Source: an uncultured Halobacteriovorax sp.
GTDB taxonomy: Bacteria > Bdellovibrionota > Bacteriovoracia > Bacteriovoracales > Bacteriovoracaceae
Reading direction: 5' to 3'
Assembly (NCBI GenBank): GCA_913061265.1
Contig: CAJXVS010000003.1
Span: 519,329-583,328 of the forward strand
DNA: 64,000 nucleotides
The notes under the pieces: generated by a model
The model's database searches: none
What the model was told of the DNA's origin: nothing
Seen by the model: the letters and a program-made list of their open reading frames with translations, nothing else
Position numbers and translations under genes: made by a program
Shown: positions 34,685 to 42,618 of the stretch, one piece after another
Numbering within the stretch: the first letter of the stretch is position 1
Layout of the letters: each line of letters begins with the position of its first letter

Positions 34685-35518
34685 ATGGGACTACGAATTA
34701 ACACGAATGTTAGCTCGCTAGCAGCACAGAGAAATTTGGGAATTAGTTCTCGGAATTTACAAGATAACTTTAGAAAATTATCTTCCGGGGAGAGAATTAC
34801 CCAGGCAGCTGATGATGCAGCAGGATTAGCAATTAGTGAAAACTTAAGAGCGCAAATAAGAGGCGGCAGACAGGCAAAGAGAAATGCCGGTGATGCAATC
34901 TCACTTATACAAACAGCAGAAGGTGGATTGAATGAAGTTTCCAATATTATTATCAGACTTAGGGAACTATCCATTCAAGCAGCTTCGGATACTGTTGGAG
35001 AAACAGAACGTGGATTTACTGATATCGAATTTCAGAAACTTAAAGAGGAAATCGACAGAATCTCAAAGTCATCAGAGTTCAATGGAACTAAGTTGCTTGA
35101 TGGTTCTACCGGACTACTCGAGTTTCAAGTCGGAATTCATAACGACCCACTTCTCGATCGATTGCGCTACGATGGCACACAGAACACGGCAACGCTTGCA
35201 GCCCTTGGGCTTTCAGCAGAGTCTGTTGCGACTAAAGATGGTGCCCAGCTTTCTCTTAAGAAACTGGATGATGCTTTGGTCAATATTAACGGAACTAGGT
35301 CAGAATTGGGTGCGACCCAGAACAGACTTTCTTCGATTATCAATACTTTGGGCATTAGTGATGAGAACCTTAGTGCAGCAAAGTCAAGAATTAGAGATGT
35401 CGATGTGGCAGCTGAAACAGCTGATCTCACTCGAAACAACATCCTTGTTCAGTCGGGAACGTCAGTACTATCGCAAGCAAATCAGGCGCCTAATTTAGCG
35501 TTAAAGTTACTCGGATAG
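34685..35518 (+). CDS. fliC: flagellin (copy 2)
   Basis: The 277-residue product is a paralogue of copy 1 with the same first eight residues (MGLRINTN) and the same core layout: SSGERITQAADDAAGLAISENLRAQIRG at the front, ARSRIRDVD-like AKSRIRDVDVAAETADLTRNNILVQSG at the end. The last residues differ (NLALKLLG). AAGGAG sits seven bases before the ATG. Multiple flagellins are common in predatory relatives and may occupy different filament zones. The 266-base gap before it holds two micro-ORFs and no terminator with a T-run. Confidence 0.97.
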   Translation: MGLRINTNVSSLAAQRNLGISSRNLQDNFRKLSSGERITQAADDAAGLAISENLRAQIRGGRQAKRNAGDAISLIQTAEGGLNEVSNIIIRLRELSIQAASDTVGETERGFTDIEFQKLKEEIDRISKSSEFNGTKLLDGSTGLLEFQVGIHNDPLLDRLRYDGTQNTATLAALGLSAESVATKDGAQLSLKKLDDALVNINGTRSELGATQNRLSSIINTLGISDENLSAAKSRIRDVDVAAETADLTRNNILVQSGTSVLSQANQAPNLALKLLG

Positions 35519-35537
35519 AAGACACAATAAGTTTTTA

Positions 35538-35572
35538 ATGCCCATTGCTTTGTATGAAGCATGGGCATTTTT
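35538..35572 (+). terminator. intrinsic terminator after flagellin 2
   Basis: ATGCCCAT and GCTT pair with AAGC and ATGGGCAT around a short loop, with one unpaired T. The stem is followed by a run of T. It closes the flagellin region. Confidence 0.85.
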
Positions 35573-35611
35573 GCGTTTAGGAAGCCGTAGGCGGTGAACG
35601 TATGCCGAGCG

Positions 35612-35703
35612 AAGGCAGGAGCCGAAGCCGGCGAAGAAAGAATCTAAGATGGAATGGAAAGATCGTCAGTAAGGCAGGAGCCGAAGCAGACGAAGAAAGA
35701 ATC
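35612..35703. repeat. pair of 33-bp GC-rich direct repeats
   Basis: Copies at 35612-35644 and 35671-35703 agree at 31 of 33 bases. Each reads AAGGCAGGAGCCGAAGC, three bases with two differences, then CGAAGAAAGAATC. The copies are much richer in G and C than the neighbouring genes and lie after the flagellin terminator. No frame or protein is evident. Confidence 0.7.
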
Positions 35704-35757
35704 GACTTTATCCCCCACCCAACAACAAAACCCAAAAAAATCTGCTAAAATAAACCC

Positions 35758-36756
35758 ATGCCAAACGAACAAGAAAATGAAGAAGTCACAGAGAAAACAA
35801 TCCTAATAATAGGGATTAGCTCCTTCGTAGGAAGCAACCTGGCCCAGTATTTAAAAAAATATTACAAAATCATAGGAACCTACTACCAAAACCCAGTAAA
35901 AGTAGAGGGCATCCTAACTTTACCCATGAATATTAAAAATAAAGATGAAGTTCAAAGAGTTATCTTCTCTTTTAAACCAGACTATACAATCTATTGCGCA
36001 GGGGTGAACAGTATCTCGGAATGCGCATTAAACTCTGATCGAAGTGATTCACTAAATACAAATGGATTGATTACAGTTTCTGAATATTGTCAGAGGTATA
36101 AATCTCAAATTTGCTACTTATCATCGAGTCATGTTTTTTCAGGTGAAGAAAAGAAATATATTGAAATGGATATTCCAGATTCAAATACTGCTTACGGAAA
36201 GTCTCAGGCAGCCGCGGAGTTCTATATTCAGAAAACAAGTCTAAACTATATTATCTTTAGAACTTGTAAGCTTTATGGACGAAGCTTAAAGATGTCCAAT
36301 CCTAATGTTTTTGAAAACTTTCAAAAAGAATTTCATCAAGGAAATTCTGTTACTTGTGATAATCACGTGGCGACAGGCTATTTAGATATTTACTATATGG
36401 CGGCCATGATTAAGATCTGCTTTGAAAAAGAAGTTAAGAATAGGCTTTTTCAAGTTAGCACAAAAGATATTATGACCCCTTTCGAATTTGCTAACGCTTA
36501 TTGCGAAGTCTTTCATCAAGATAAATCAAATATTTCTAAGGGAAAATGGAACTATCCTCTTATGAAAGGAATGAGCGGTGCCACGGGTGTTGATAAGTTC
36601 TTTCTTCAGATGGATATCTCTAATCTTGAAGGGTTTCTTAGCATTAAGCTTCCTTCTATTGAGGAATCATTGGCGTTCACGTTTAAGAGGCTTAATGGTT
36701 CTGTTTCTAAAGAGAATAAGAAAGAGAGTAAGGGTGAGGGAATTCAGTTTATTTAA
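35758..36756 (+). CDS. NAD(P)-dependent sugar epimerase/reductase, RmlD-like
   Basis: The 332-residue protein has an N-terminal nucleotide-binding loop GISSFVG (residues about 18-24, with serine replacing the usual middle glycine), LSSSHVFSG, and the catalytic YxxxK in AYGKSQAAAE, as in extended short-chain dehydrogenases of the RmlD type. Family members reduce or epimerise nucleotide-linked sugars. Its position directly after two flagellins allows a role in flagellin glycan synthesis, but this is inference. The C-terminus is Lys/Glu-rich. Confidence 0.7.
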   Translation: MPNEQENEEVTEKTILIIGISSFVGSNLAQYLKKYYKIIGTYYQNPVKVEGILTLPMNIKNKDEVQRVIFSFKPDYTIYCAGVNSISECALNSDRSDSLNTNGLITVSEYCQRYKSQICYLSSSHVFSGEEKKYIEMDIPDSNTAYGKSQAAAEFYIQKTSLNYIIFRTCKLYGRSLKMSNPNVFENFQKEFHQGNSVTCDNHVATGYLDIYYMAAMIKICFEKEVKNRLFQVSTKDIMTPFEFANAYCEVFHQDKSNISKGKWNYPLMKGMSGATGVDKFFLQMDISNLEGFLSIKLPSIEESLAFTFKRLNGSVSKENKKESKGEGIQFI

Positions 36757-36820
36757 TGACTCAAGGAAGCGTTAGCGCCCGCCGAGACACGCGGAGTATC
36801 TCTCTTATAAACCAAAACTT

Positions 36821-37351
36821 CTAACGCGCAGACTGCTTCAAAAACTCAGCAATATAATGCTTAACCATAGCATCAACATCAACCGCCTCACCTTGAAAGT
36901 TCCAAGTGATCTTATTGAAAGCACCAACGTGGGCACGAACTTCGTGAGCTGTTTCAGCACCAGGGTTTTGTTGAGAATTTAAGCGAGGGCTCAGAAGATC
37001 GTTACCATTAGAAAGAAATCCGATAGTGATAAGATCATTCGCTTTTCTAGAAAAAATAATACGAAGGCTATTTCTGAAAAGCATAAAGTCATTAACAGTA
37101 TTTGAGATCTTAAAGATCTTAACTTGATGACCAGAGTTCATACTTGATCTGTACTGATTAAACTTACAAACGAAGAGTTCAACTCGATCTCGAATTTGAT
37201 CAAGGAACTCAATACTGGCTTCTTCAAGAAGTTGATAAGTATCTAAGTGTGAGTCCATATTGATAACACCAGACTCATCCATATTTATCTCTTCGAGAGC
37301 TATGTTTTCAATCCAGGTCGTATCAATGTTTTCGAATGTAGTAGTTTCCAT
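36821..37351 (-). CDS. conserved-looking cytoplasmic protein of unknown function
   Basis: This 176-residue protein is acidic at the front and has no signal peptide or membrane segment. The central part (FLDQIRDRVELFVCKFNQYR...QVKIFKISNTVNDFMLFRNSLRIIFSR) looks like a compact alpha/beta domain. I do not recognise a family. It is transcribed alone, opposite to the RmlD-like and pilus genes. Codon use resembles its neighbours, so it is probably a real resident gene. Confidence 0.65.
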   Translation of the reverse strand: METTTFENIDTTWIENIALEEINMDESGVINMDSHLDTYQLLEEASIEFLDQIRDRVELFVCKFNQYRSSMNSGHQVKIFKISNTVNDFMLFRNSLRIIFSRKANDLITIGFLSNGNDLLSPRLNSQQNPGAETAHEVRAHVGAFNKITWNFQGEAVDVDAMVKHYIAEFLKQSAR

Positions 37352-37538
37352 ACTTTAATGATGAATTTGTGAGGGTGATGTGTCAATGGAGAGTTAACAA
37401 AGAGCTCTTGAATTAGGTTCGAAGCGGCTAAGAGCTTTGAAGAAAAAAAAGGTGGGTCTTGGAAGGCTTTTCATGGTTCCGCCCGTCAATCGAAAGGTGG
37501 CTGCAGTTAGTAATCACTTTAGGCTTCTCAATCCGGGA

Positions 37539-37739
37539 TTAACCGTCTGAGCTTGCACACCGTGACCAGGGACCGCTCCCATTAATAAAATTTGTAGGGC
37601 GAAACTTAGTTTGCCAACTACAAGACCCACATCCATTATAGCGGCCTTCGTGGCAACCACTCAAGGCAAGAGGAAAAACTAGGTAAACTACCAAAATCAC
37701 GTAAAAACAGGGGTTTATATAATAAATATTGCATCGCAT
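37539..37739 (-). CDS. doubtful small Cys-rich lipoprotein (or structured RNA region)
   Basis: A 66-residue frame reads into a plausible lipoprotein signal ending PLALSGC, then a short mature part with three more cysteines (NGCGSC...SRC). No ribosome-binding site precedes the ATG, and the signal lacks a clear basic start. The surrounding 514-base gap (37352-37865) contains, near 37470-37670, sequence clearly richer in G and C than its flanks. That would also fit a stable RNA. I could not match it to a known RNA family. Confidence 0.3.
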   Translation of the reverse strand: MRCNIYYINPCFYVILVVYLVFPLALSGCHEGRYNGCGSCSWQTKFRPTNFINGSGPWSRCASSDG

Positions 37740-37810
37740 CACGAAAAATAGTAAAATAAGAGAATAATAATTAGTTAACCGAGCAGTTAGATAAGGTTTT
37801 GCTTTTTTCC

Positions 37811-37837
37811 TCAAGTAATTGAGTAAAGAGCCGATAA
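37811..37837 (+). promoter_or_regulatory. sigma28 (FliA)-type promoter for the Tad pilus operon
   Basis: TCAAGTAA (37811-37818), 11 bases, then GCCGATAA (37830-37837). The -10 half is a perfect match to the enteric FliA consensus, and the -35 half matches at five of eight. The same CCGATAAATAC string occurs at the RHS promoter (45758). The leader to the pilin ATG would be about 20 bases. Confidence 0.7.
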
Positions 37838-37865
37838 ATACTGGTGACTAATTAGGGAGAATAGT

Positions 37866-38051
37866 ATGAAAAATTTTATGACTTATCTTAAAGACGAAAG
37901 TGGGCAGACTTCTACTGAGTACATTCTGTTAGTAGCAGTTGTGGCGGCAGTTGTTTTCAAGTTCAAAGGCGTCATTATGGAAAAGCTAGTTGGTGACAAC
38001 GGGCTTGTAGGAAAAGTTTTTGATAAGGCTGATGGTCTCTTAGAAGAGTAA
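37866..38051 (+). CDS. flp: Flp/Tad major prepilin
   Basis: The 61-residue protein has a short leader ending in glycine, then Q-T-S-T-E-Y and a hydrophobic helix. This is the Flp prepilin pattern with Glu at +5 and Tyr at +6 after the cleavage site. It would be cut by the CpaA-like peptidase encoded two genes on and form the pilus fibre. It is the first gene after the sigma28-type promoter and is followed by a hairpin, consistent with higher expression than the rest. Confidence 0.9.
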   Translation: MKNFMTYLKDESGQTSTEYILLVAVVAAVVFKFKGVIMEKLVGDNGLVGKVFDKADGLLEE

Positions 38052-38101
38052 TCGTAGCTTTTTCGATAATTTAGCCAATAAAATAATATCCGATCTAATT
38101 G

Positions 38102-38122
38102 GAGGGGAATTTCTTTCCCCTC
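38102..38122 (+). terminator. intercistronic hairpin after the first pilin
   Basis: GAGGGGAA pairs with TTCCCCTC around a five-base loop, followed by TTGAGTATTTT. The T-run is imperfect, so partial termination or protection of the upstream pilin mRNA from 3' decay is more likely than a full stop. Confidence 0.6.
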
Positions 38123-38156
38123 TTGAGTATTTTCGCGCATTTACTAATCTAAAACT

Positions 38157-38375
38157 ATGCTAAAGCAACTTCGAAATAAGGGGCAGGCGACTATTGAGTA
38201 TATTCTACTTTTTAGTTTTCTCGCTTTTATATTAGTGAACTTCGTTAACTCCCTAGGAAAGATGGTGGGGACCTCTGTGGGAAGTTTAGGCTATGCCTTA
38301 ACCCAGCAACTGTCGGTCGGTGTCTGTGCCCAGTATTGCTACTATGATGGATATCAGAACAAAGGCGCACAGTAG
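38157..38375 (+). CDS. second Flp-type prepilin
   Basis: The 72-residue protein has a basic leader (MLKQLRNKG), then QATIEYILLFSFLAF with Glu at +5 and Tyr at +6 of the Flp motif. The C-terminal part has two cysteines in CAQYC, perhaps forming a disulfide. No strong ribosome-binding site is visible. It overlaps the GTG start of the peptidase gene by one base. Confidence 0.8.
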   Translation: MLKQLRNKGQATIEYILLFSFLAFILVNFVNSLGKMVGTSVGSLGYALTQQLSVGVCAQYCYYDGYQNKGAQ

Positions 38376-38875
38376 TGCCTTGGTATATCTACTCTTTAGT
38401 TTTTCTCGAATTGGCTTTCGTGGCCTGGATTGATTTTAAAACATCTATAATCTCAAATTATTGGTTTCTAGTAAACGTTCTGGCTTTTGTTCTCTTCTCA
38501 ATTTTTCTCCCTGATGTTTATGTATTTGGTATTAAGAACTTCTTTCTTCCCTTAGCTTTTATTTTTGTAGGCTATATGTTGTTTACTTTAAATATTATGG
38601 GAGCCGGGGATTCAAAGTATTTATTTTCGCTGTTTATCTTGATCCCTTATGAATCTCAAGATTATATGCTTTATACATTGATATACTCGACTGTTGTTGT
38701 CGGGGGTATGTCGTTTTTTATTAATATTTACCAGAATATTCAAAAACTAAAACTCGCTTTTGAAAATAAAAATGTAGAATTGATCAAAGGGATCTTTGGA
38801 AAAAAGTTTACCTATGCACCGGTAATCCTTCTTTCTTGGATTTGGTTTGGCTACTTAGTGAGAGTTTGGGAATGA
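38375..38875 (+). CDS. cpaA: prepilin peptidase CpaA/TadV
   Basis: The 166-residue polytopic membrane protein has the two aspartates of the aspartyl prepilin peptidases: Asp20 in AWIDFKTS and Asp79 in the GxGD motif MGAGDSKY. It lacks the N-terminal methylase domain, as is normal for CpaA. It should cleave the GQ-x-x-x-E prepilins of this operon at the cytoplasmic face. GTG start; one-base overlap upstream and ATGA overlap downstream show tight coupling. Confidence 0.9.
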   Translation: MPWYIYSLVFLELAFVAWIDFKTSIISNYWFLVNVLAFVLFSIFLPDVYVFGIKNFFLPLAFIFVGYMLFTLNIMGAGDSKYLFSLFILIPYESQDYMLYTLIYSTVVVGGMSFFINIYQNIQKLKLAFENKNVELIKGIFGKKFTYAPVILLSWIWFGYLVRVWE

Positions 38876-39165
38876 AGGTTTTAAACCAGCGTGGACAAAC
38901 AATGATTGAATACGTACTTCTGCTAGTGGTTGTTTTGTCATTAGCAGCGGCCTTCATGAATAGTGATACTTATAAAAAGTTTGTCGGAAAAGACTCTTTG
39001 CTCATGCAAAGATTAGTTAAGCAAATGTCTTATGCTTATAGACATGGTAGGCAGGGTAGAGGTGAGGACGATCTTTCGAACTACTCTACTGACCATGATA
39101 CTTATTATAATAGAGATGAAGGGCGATCGCGCTTCTTCACTCCTATTGAGGCTTATCCCCCATGA
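38872..39165 (+). CDS. third prepilin-like protein
   Basis: Starting at the ATGA overlap with cpaA, this 97-residue protein has the leader MKVLNQRG, then QTMIEYVLLLVVVLS, the Flp cleavage motif again. The mature tail is long, polar and rich in Arg, Asp and Tyr. It is probably a minor pilin or tip component. A longer frame from 38836 lacks a prepilin leader and was not used. Confidence 0.75.
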   Translation: MKVLNQRGQTMIEYVLLLVVVLSLAAAFMNSDTYKKFVGKDSLLMQRLVKQMSYAYRHGRQGRGEDDLSNYSTDHDTYYNRDEGRSRFFTPIEAYPP

Positions 39166-39698
39166 GAAGTAGCAAAAAGATCTTAGGCGATGAAGGTCAA
39201 TCCTCAGTAGAATTCATTATTAGTTTTATTGTCGTAGTGGGCTTTGTTTTTATGTATGTAAAAGTTGCTATGAATTTTACCAATGGCTACGTGGTTCATT
39301 ACGCAAATTTTATGGCAAGTAGGGCTATGCTTGTTTATGAAGGGAATAATAACACTCCTGATGGAGGCGATGGCGCAGCGAAAGCTAGGGCCCTTGAAGT
39401 CTGGAAAAATTATAATATTGAAGGAGTCCTTGGAAATGCAGCAGGGAGCCTTTCATTAGAGCAGAGACTTCCTGGTTCTGTGGCAAATACATTGTTTGTA
39501 GGAACGGTTGCGACTTATCAAGATCGATTTACCATCTTTGGAAATGTCGGCAGTACAGAAAAACTAACTTTTAAATCTGAATCTTTCTTAGGCCGTGAGC
39601 CTAGTATCGCTGAATGTGTTGAGAGAACCTGTGAATCCTTTAAAGAACTTGGAATAAGCTGCGGAAAGAATACAACAGTGAGTGATAATGGCTGCTGA
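39162..39698 (+). CDS. TadE-like minor pilin
   Basis: The 178-residue product begins MRSSKKILGDEG, then QSSVEFIISFIVVVGF, a type IV-pilin-like cleavage site and helix with Glu at +5. A globular domain of about 130 residues follows, with four cysteines near the end (CVERTC...CGKN...GC). The size and order match TadE/TadF pseudopilins. ATGA overlap with the previous gene. Confidence 0.75.
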   Translation: MRSSKKILGDEGQSSVEFIISFIVVVGFVFMYVKVAMNFTNGYVVHYANFMASRAMLVYEGNNNTPDGGDGAAKARALEVWKNYNIEGVLGNAAGSLSLEQRLPGSVANTLFVGTVATYQDRFTIFGNVGSTEKLTFKSESFLGREPSIAECVERTCESFKELGISCGKNTTVSDNGC

Positions 39699-40188
39699 TA
39701 AAAAAGACATTCTAGAAAATGAAGAAGGGCAGGCGATCTTTGAGTTGATTCTCTTTATGCCTTTTCTTGTTTATTTTGTGACTCTTCTTTTTACAGCAGG
39801 GAATGCCATTAACGGATCGATCAATCAGCAGAAATCTACAAGAGGATATTTTTATCATATTTTAAAAGGAAACTCTCTTCTTCCCGTTCGCTCGGATTTA
39901 AATGCCTTTAAAGCGAGTGGGATCACAGCGGTTAGTGCCGCGTCTCTAGGTTGGGCCTCAAAACGTCCTGATGATCTAAACTATGGGACCTGCTACAAAT
40001 TCAGCACTCTCTATTCTGCGTCAGAGGAATTATGCGACGAAAAAGCTCCAGAACCAAACACGACTATTTTTGTCAGGCCTTTCACTTTTTACGGAGTTTG
40101 TAGCGCTACCTATGTAATGCAGGCAGATGGCGAGTATTACCTCGATTTAACCGTAGCTGCCTCAGAAAACTGTAGGATGGTTATGTGA
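39688..40188 (+). CDS. second TadE-like minor pilin
   Basis: Beginning MAADKKDILENEEG, then QAIFELILFMPFLVYF, the 166-residue product has the TadE cleavage region with the Pro in the helix that TadE proteins often show. The C-terminal region has four cysteines. A GTG at 39682 is also in frame. It overlaps the previous gene by 11 bases and ends 107 bases before cpaB. Confidence 0.75.
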   Translation: MAADKKDILENEEGQAIFELILFMPFLVYFVTLLFTAGNAINGSINQQKSTRGYFYHILKGNSLLPVRSDLNAFKASGITAVSAASLGWASKRPDDLNYGTCYKFSTLYSASEELCDEKAPEPNTTIFVRPFTFYGVCSATYVMQADGEYYLDLTVAASENCRMVM

Positions 40189-40295
40189 GAAAAGTCCTAA
40201 AAACCCTCTAAATAGCAGGAATAAGTTTCCGCGCATTAATCTAATCGAAAACCCTGATAAAATTTAATAAATCCAATAACTAACGGTGGTTCCTT

Positions 40296-41120
40296 ATGAA
40301 TACGCGTGCGTTTACTTTAGCTCTTATCATCGCATCTATCGCGGCCTTTATGGTCCACACTTATATTGGTGATAAAGAATCAGAAATGACTGGAAAGTAT
40401 GGAACAAAAACGACAGTAATTATCGCCAAAGAAGATATTGGTGAACTCGAACTTATTGATGATTCAAAAGTCACAATTAAATCAGTCCCAAAGAATTTTA
40501 AAATGCCAGGTGCCTTTTCTAAAATGACTGAAGTAGAAAATACAGTTGCAACTGTTCCTATTTTGAAAGGGGAGCAAATCACTAAGCCTAGAATTACTCA
40601 CCCAGGTGCAAGAACCGGTTTGGCTAGACAGGTCTCTGTTGGTAAGAGGGCCGTTGCTATTCAGATTACGGAAAATCAAGCAGTGAGTAAGTTACTTAAG
40701 CCAGGTGATAGAGTCGATGTTTTAGCTTCTATTAACTACGCTCCAGGGAGAAAAGATCTTCAAAAGATTAAAACAATTCTTCAAGATGTTTTAGTTTTAT
40801 CCACGGGAATGAGTATGACTAATTCTATTCCTATTTATGGAGTTAAAGTTCCAGGTGTTATTAAAACCATGAAGGTCGCAACCTATACAAAATATAATAC
40901 GGTCACCCTAGAACTTGATCCTTATGAGGCTCAAAAACTAGTTTATCTTTTAACTTACTCTGGTGTGCCTCCCTATTTAACACTTAGAAATAATAACGAT
41001 AAGAAAGTAGAAAGAATTAGAGGAATTAAGATCTTCGACGTTCTTGGTGCTGAAGATACTGCAGAAGCAAAATCATTCTTTAATGAGAAAAATAAAGGAA
41101 GGGGCGTCAGTGGTCGCTAA
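40296..41120 (+). CDS. cpaB: Flp pilus assembly protein CpaB/RcpC
   Basis: The 274-residue periplasmic protein has an N-terminal membrane anchor and an SAF domain (TVIIAKEDIGELELIDDSKVTIKSVPKNF...VPILKGEQITKPRI), then a CpaB-type region with SVGKRAVAIQI and LLKPGDRVDVLASI. CpaB works with the secretin CpaC, probably at the peptidoglycan or in secretin assembly. AACGGTGG lies upstream. The 107-base gap before it repeats a CGCGCATT motif seen before the second pilin gene. Confidence 0.9.
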   Translation: MNTRAFTLALIIASIAAFMVHTYIGDKESEMTGKYGTKTTVIIAKEDIGELELIDDSKVTIKSVPKNFKMPGAFSKMTEVENTVATVPILKGEQITKPRITHPGARTGLARQVSVGKRAVAIQITENQAVSKLLKPGDRVDVLASINYAPGRKDLQKIKTILQDVLVLSTGMSMTNSIPIYGVKVPGVIKTMKVATYTKYNTVTLELDPYEAQKLVYLLTYSGVPPYLTLRNNNDKKVERIRGIKIFDVLGAEDTAEAKSFFNEKNKGRGVSGR

Positions 41121-42618
41121 GACACTTATACTTTTAGCTTTTTTGATACCTGGTTTTCTTTGGGCTCAAGCTGAAGAGGAAAAGGTACCAGAGAAAAATA
41201 TTGATATCGTTCTTGGAATCGATAAGGTGGAGAAGTACGACTTCCCTGTGGATAGGAATGTAGGTATTGGTAATGCTAGCTTTTTAGACTATGTCCTTGT
41301 CCCTAGTAAAAGAGAGATTATCTTAAAAGGGTTAAAGCCTGGAAAGACAACAGTTTCTCTTAGAAACACTGTTGGAGATCTAAAGCAGGTTTATATTGTT
41401 AATATTACAGCGAGTGATCTTTCAACAACAGTTCAAGAACTTAAAGATCCTCAGTTGCTAGGAAATGTTGAAGGGTTAGAAATAGGAATCGCAGGAGATA
41501 ATGTCTTCGTAGGTGGAAAAATTGTAGTTCCAGGGGATATCGGCCGAGTTGTCGTAGTCCTAGAGAAAGATAAGTATAAAGATGTTTTAAGATTAGTTGA
41601 GTTAAGTCCGCATACGCAAAGAGTTATTGCTCAGAAGATGCAAGAAGAGATTCAAAAGAATCAGCTACGAGATGTAACTGTTCGTGTCATCAATGGGCTC
41701 TTCTGGCTAGAGGGAATTGTGACTTCAAAGCAAGATAGAGACAGGGCAGAGGCCATCTCGGCGGCTTATATTCCAGATCGTCTTGAAAGTTTAGCCCGAA
41801 GAACAGACGCTGTTCAAAAAGCATCACGATCAATCATTCAAAACTTTATTCAAATTAACCCAAAGAAGCAGCCACCGCCGATTCCTAAGCTTATTAAGGT
41901 AACAACTCAGTTTGTTGAGCTGACAAAAGATTATAATAAGATCTTTGGTTTTAAATGGGCCCCGCTCCTCTCTGGTGGAGGCGGTTCAATCTCATTCGGA
42001 AAGACTGGCAATGGCCAAGTCACAACGAGATCTGAAGGCACCTTGTCCGGAACTATCTCTAATTTGTTTCCGAAGTTAGCTTCTGCTAAGAACGCAGGGT
42101 TTGCTAGGATCATTCAATCTGGTGTGGTTATCGTAAAGAATAATTTTGCTGCTAATATAAATAAAAAACTTAATAAGAATACTGCCGTTGGAAATGGTGA
42201 AACTCAAAGGGTTGTGACTACAACTGGTGGTTTTGATCTTAATGTGACCCCGAAGATCTTAGCGGAAGAAAAAGTAGAATTAAGTATTGGTCTTAATGTT
42301 AGTAATACTCAAGGGGATGCTTCGGCTCCTGAAACCTTAAGTAATCAAATTAAAACGAATGTTGTTGTGAAATCTAAAGAGTCTGCTGTTATTGGTGGTA
42401 TCGTCATCAATAGAACCAATACAGACTTTGATAGGAATCCTCCTTTTGCGGATGAAGAAGCAGAAGAAGGATCAAGCGCACTGTTTTCTTTTTTAAGATC
42501 AAAAACTTATACAACAAATCGTAGTCAGTTCGCTGTCTTCGTTACTCCTGAAATTCTGGAATCAGCCTCTGCTGGTACACAAGAAATTAAGCGAAAGTTT
42601 AGAAGGAGAAGAAGATAG
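41110..42618 (+). CDS. cpaC: Tad secretin CpaC/RcpA
   Basis: From the GTG at 41110 the product is about 502 residues. It has a signal peptide ending LWAQA, an N-terminal pilus-assembly domain (PVDRNVGIGNASFLDYVLVPSKREIILKGLKPGKTTVSL), a BON-like segment, and the C-terminal secretin domain (VTTQFVELTKDYNKIFGFKW...GGFDLNVTPKIL...VVKSKESAVIGGIVINR). It forms the outer-membrane pore for the pilus. An ATG at 41044 is in frame but gives no signal peptide. GGAAGGGG just before 41110 supports the GTG. Overlaps cpaB by 11 bases. Confidence 0.9.
   Translation: MVAKTLILLAFLIPGFLWAQAEEEKVPEKNIDIVLGIDKVEKYDFPVDRNVGIGNASFLDYVLVPSKREIILKGLKPGKTTVSLRNTVGDLKQVYIVNITASDLSTTVQELKDPQLLGNVEGLEIGIAGDNVFVGGKIVVPGDIGRVVVVLEKDKYKDVLRLVELSPHTQRVIAQKMQEEIQKNQLRDVTVRVINGLFWLEGIVTSKQDRDRAEAISAAYIPDRLESLARRTDAVQKASRSIIQNFIQINPKKQPPPIPKLIKVTTQFVELTKDYNKIFGFKWAPLLSGGGGSISFGKTGNGQVTTRSEGTLSGTISNLFPKLASAKNAGFARIIQSGVVIVKNNFAANINKKLNKNTAVGNGETQRVVTTTGGFDLNVTPKILAEEKVELSIGLNVSNTQGDASAPETLSNQIKTNVVVKSKESAVIGGIVINRTNTDFDRNPPFADEEAEEGSSALFSFLRSKTYTTNRSQFAVFVTPEILESASAGTQEIKRKFRRRRR

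Noticed and set aside
37740..37814. N-terminal extension of the minus-strand Cys-rich frame to 37814
   Set aside because: The extra residues break the lipoprotein signal, and there is no ribosome-binding site.
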